Shown here: positions 5,906-6,251 of the stretch, in pieces
Numbering within the stretch: the first letter of the stretch is position 1
Layout: the number at the start of each line of letters is the position of its first letter
NCBI GenBank assembly: GCA_948844705.1
Contig: CAQNVT010000120.1
Location: 1-6,251, forward strand
Length of the DNA stretch: 6,251 bases
Source of the DNA: an uncultured Dorea sp.
GTDB lineage: Bacteria > Bacillota > Clostridia > Lachnospirales > Lachnospiraceae
Direction: 5' to 3'
The notes under the pieces: model-generated
What the model was told of the DNA's origin: nothing
Database searches by the model: none
The model's input: the letters and a program-made list of their open reading frames with translations, nothing else
Translations under genes and position numbers: made by a program

Positions 5906-5922
5906 AAAAATATATTCTATGG

Positions 5923-5948
5923 ATGGGGTGGCATTCTGGCCGCTCCGT
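5923..5948 (+). promoter_or_regulatory. Leader hairpin in the 5' UTR of the Rpn-like gene
   Basis: ATGGGGTGGC (5923-5932) pairs with GCCGCTCCGT (5939-5948) over ten positions, three of them G-T wobbles, around the loop ATTCTG. It lies close to the predicted transcript start. A T5 run (5960-5964) follows 11 bases after the stem, too far for a standard terminator. It may influence RNA stability or early termination. I recognise no known riboswitch class here. Confidence 0.4.
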
Positions 5949-6040
5949 AGGAATCTTGCTTTTTGGCATCTGTAATTCGGAGGCTTCGTATCGAAGAAAT
6001 AACCGATAACAGCAAAATAACAAATGAATAAGGAGGAGTC

Positions 6041-6251
6041 ATGCGTATGACAAATGTATCTGAAAAACAAAAATATTTGCCGGGAGTTTTTGAAAATATG
6101 AAGTCCCAGGAGGAGGTAGTGAAGGAAATTCGGAATAATCCGGCCGTGCATGAGGTGTTTTTGAAGCTTAATGAGGATTTTCAGGAGCGTTTTATACAGT
6201 TCTGCATGGGTGTGCGAGGTGTACAGATGACTTATGATCCATTCTTTAAAA
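6041..6251 (+). CDS. Rpn/PD-(D/E)XK nuclease family transposase-like protein, N-terminal part (3' truncated)
   Basis: An open frame of 70 codons runs off the window. Its start region has AAGGAGG (6030-6036) followed by two in-frame ATGs, at 6041 (4 bases after the site) and 6047 (10 bases after); either could be used. The tail, RFIQFCMGVRGVQMTYDPFFK, with the preceding helical NPAVHEVFLKLNEDF segment, resembles the N-terminal lead-in of the Rpn-type 'PD-(D/E)XK nuclease family transposase' proteins found as multi-copy paralogues in Lachnospiraceae. There, TYDPFFK is followed by the nuclease domain. E. coli Rpn proteins are nucleases that promote recombination; the roles of the Clostridia paralogues are not established. 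The catalytic residues lie outside the window, so activity cannot be judged. Assignment rests on pattern memory of this short segment. Confidence 0.55.
   Translation, partial: MRMTNVSEKQKYLPGVFENMKSQEEVVKEIRNNPAVHEVFLKLNEDFQERFIQFCMGVRGVQMTYDPFFK

Larger units (their letters stand above)
5735..6040. other. 306-base structured intergenic region
   Basis: No convincing gene lies in this stretch on either strand. It holds, in order: a 12-bp hairpin after the GGGtGRT gene; a GTGTGA/TCACAC inverted repeat (5813-5818, 5834-5839); a palindrome at 5854-5875; a sigma-A-like promoter at 5877-5905 with a palindromic spacer; a leader hairpin at 5923-5948; a small CTTCG/CGAAG hairpin (5984-5996); and the AAGGAGG site (6030-6036) of the last gene. 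TTAAGTT occurs twice (5849-5855 and 5872-5878). Such density of structure fits the upstream region of a multi-copy family, which is inference. Confidence 0.6.

Noticed and set aside
5849..6151. Antisense open frames (about 82 and 100 codons) over the structured gap
   Set aside because: No ribosome binding site, no recognisable domain, and the longer one overlaps the Rpn-like gene. They are more easily explained by low stop frequency opposite palindromes.
1..6251. CRISPR array, tRNA, rRNA or complete insertion sequence
   Set aside because: No regularly spaced repeats, no tRNA-like cloverleaf and no paired terminal inverted repeats were seen. Only the integrase fragment and the Rpn-like gene hint at mobility.

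Overview
The window looks like chromosomal DNA from a gut-type Lachnospiraceae (Clostridia, Bacillota), judged from protein sequence only. Support comes from the rimO-pgsA-cinA order, strong AGGAGG-type ribosome binding sites, a GGGtGRT-family gene pair, and a fragment resembling the Rpn/PD-(D/E)XK 'transposase' paralogues common in that family. All genes lie on the + strand. The exception is the first ~85 bases. They encode a piece of a tyrosine recombinase of Bacteroidetes type (TGLRYSD box) joined out of frame to the middle of rimO, so the left edge is either a metagenome assembly chimera or a real recombination junction.

Layout. Bases 1-86: integrase fragment. 83-592: C-terminal part of rimO (ribosomal protein S12 methylthiotransferase). 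592-1134: pgsA (phosphatidylglycerophosphate synthase), overlapping rimO by one base. 1138-2385: cinA (two-domain CinA), 3 bases after pgsA. 2416-3891: a GTG-started fusion of a cytoplasmic GNAT-like domain, one membrane helix, a Tyr/Asp-rich tract and a DUF3298-like domain. It sits where recA often follows cinA in Firmicutes. These genes are close enough to be one transcription unit.

A 111-base gap (3892-4002) holds a candidate promoter and an imperfect inverted repeat. It precedes a two-gene operon: a NifU/IscU-like iron-sulfur scaffold homologue (4003-4695) and a GGGtGRT-family protein of unknown function (4724-5734). Both start with very good ribosome binding sites, and codon choice looks like that of well expressed genes. 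This pair is the best candidate here for an undescribed system.

The 306-base gap 5735-6040 has no convincing gene but is rich in structure. It contains a 12-bp hairpin after the operon, a sigma-A-like promoter (TTGCAT-17-TATGAT) whose spacer is a near-perfect palindrome, a second palindrome just upstream, and a ~135-base leader with a 10-bp hairpin. The leader ends at an AGGAGG site before the truncated Rpn-like gene (6041 to the window end).
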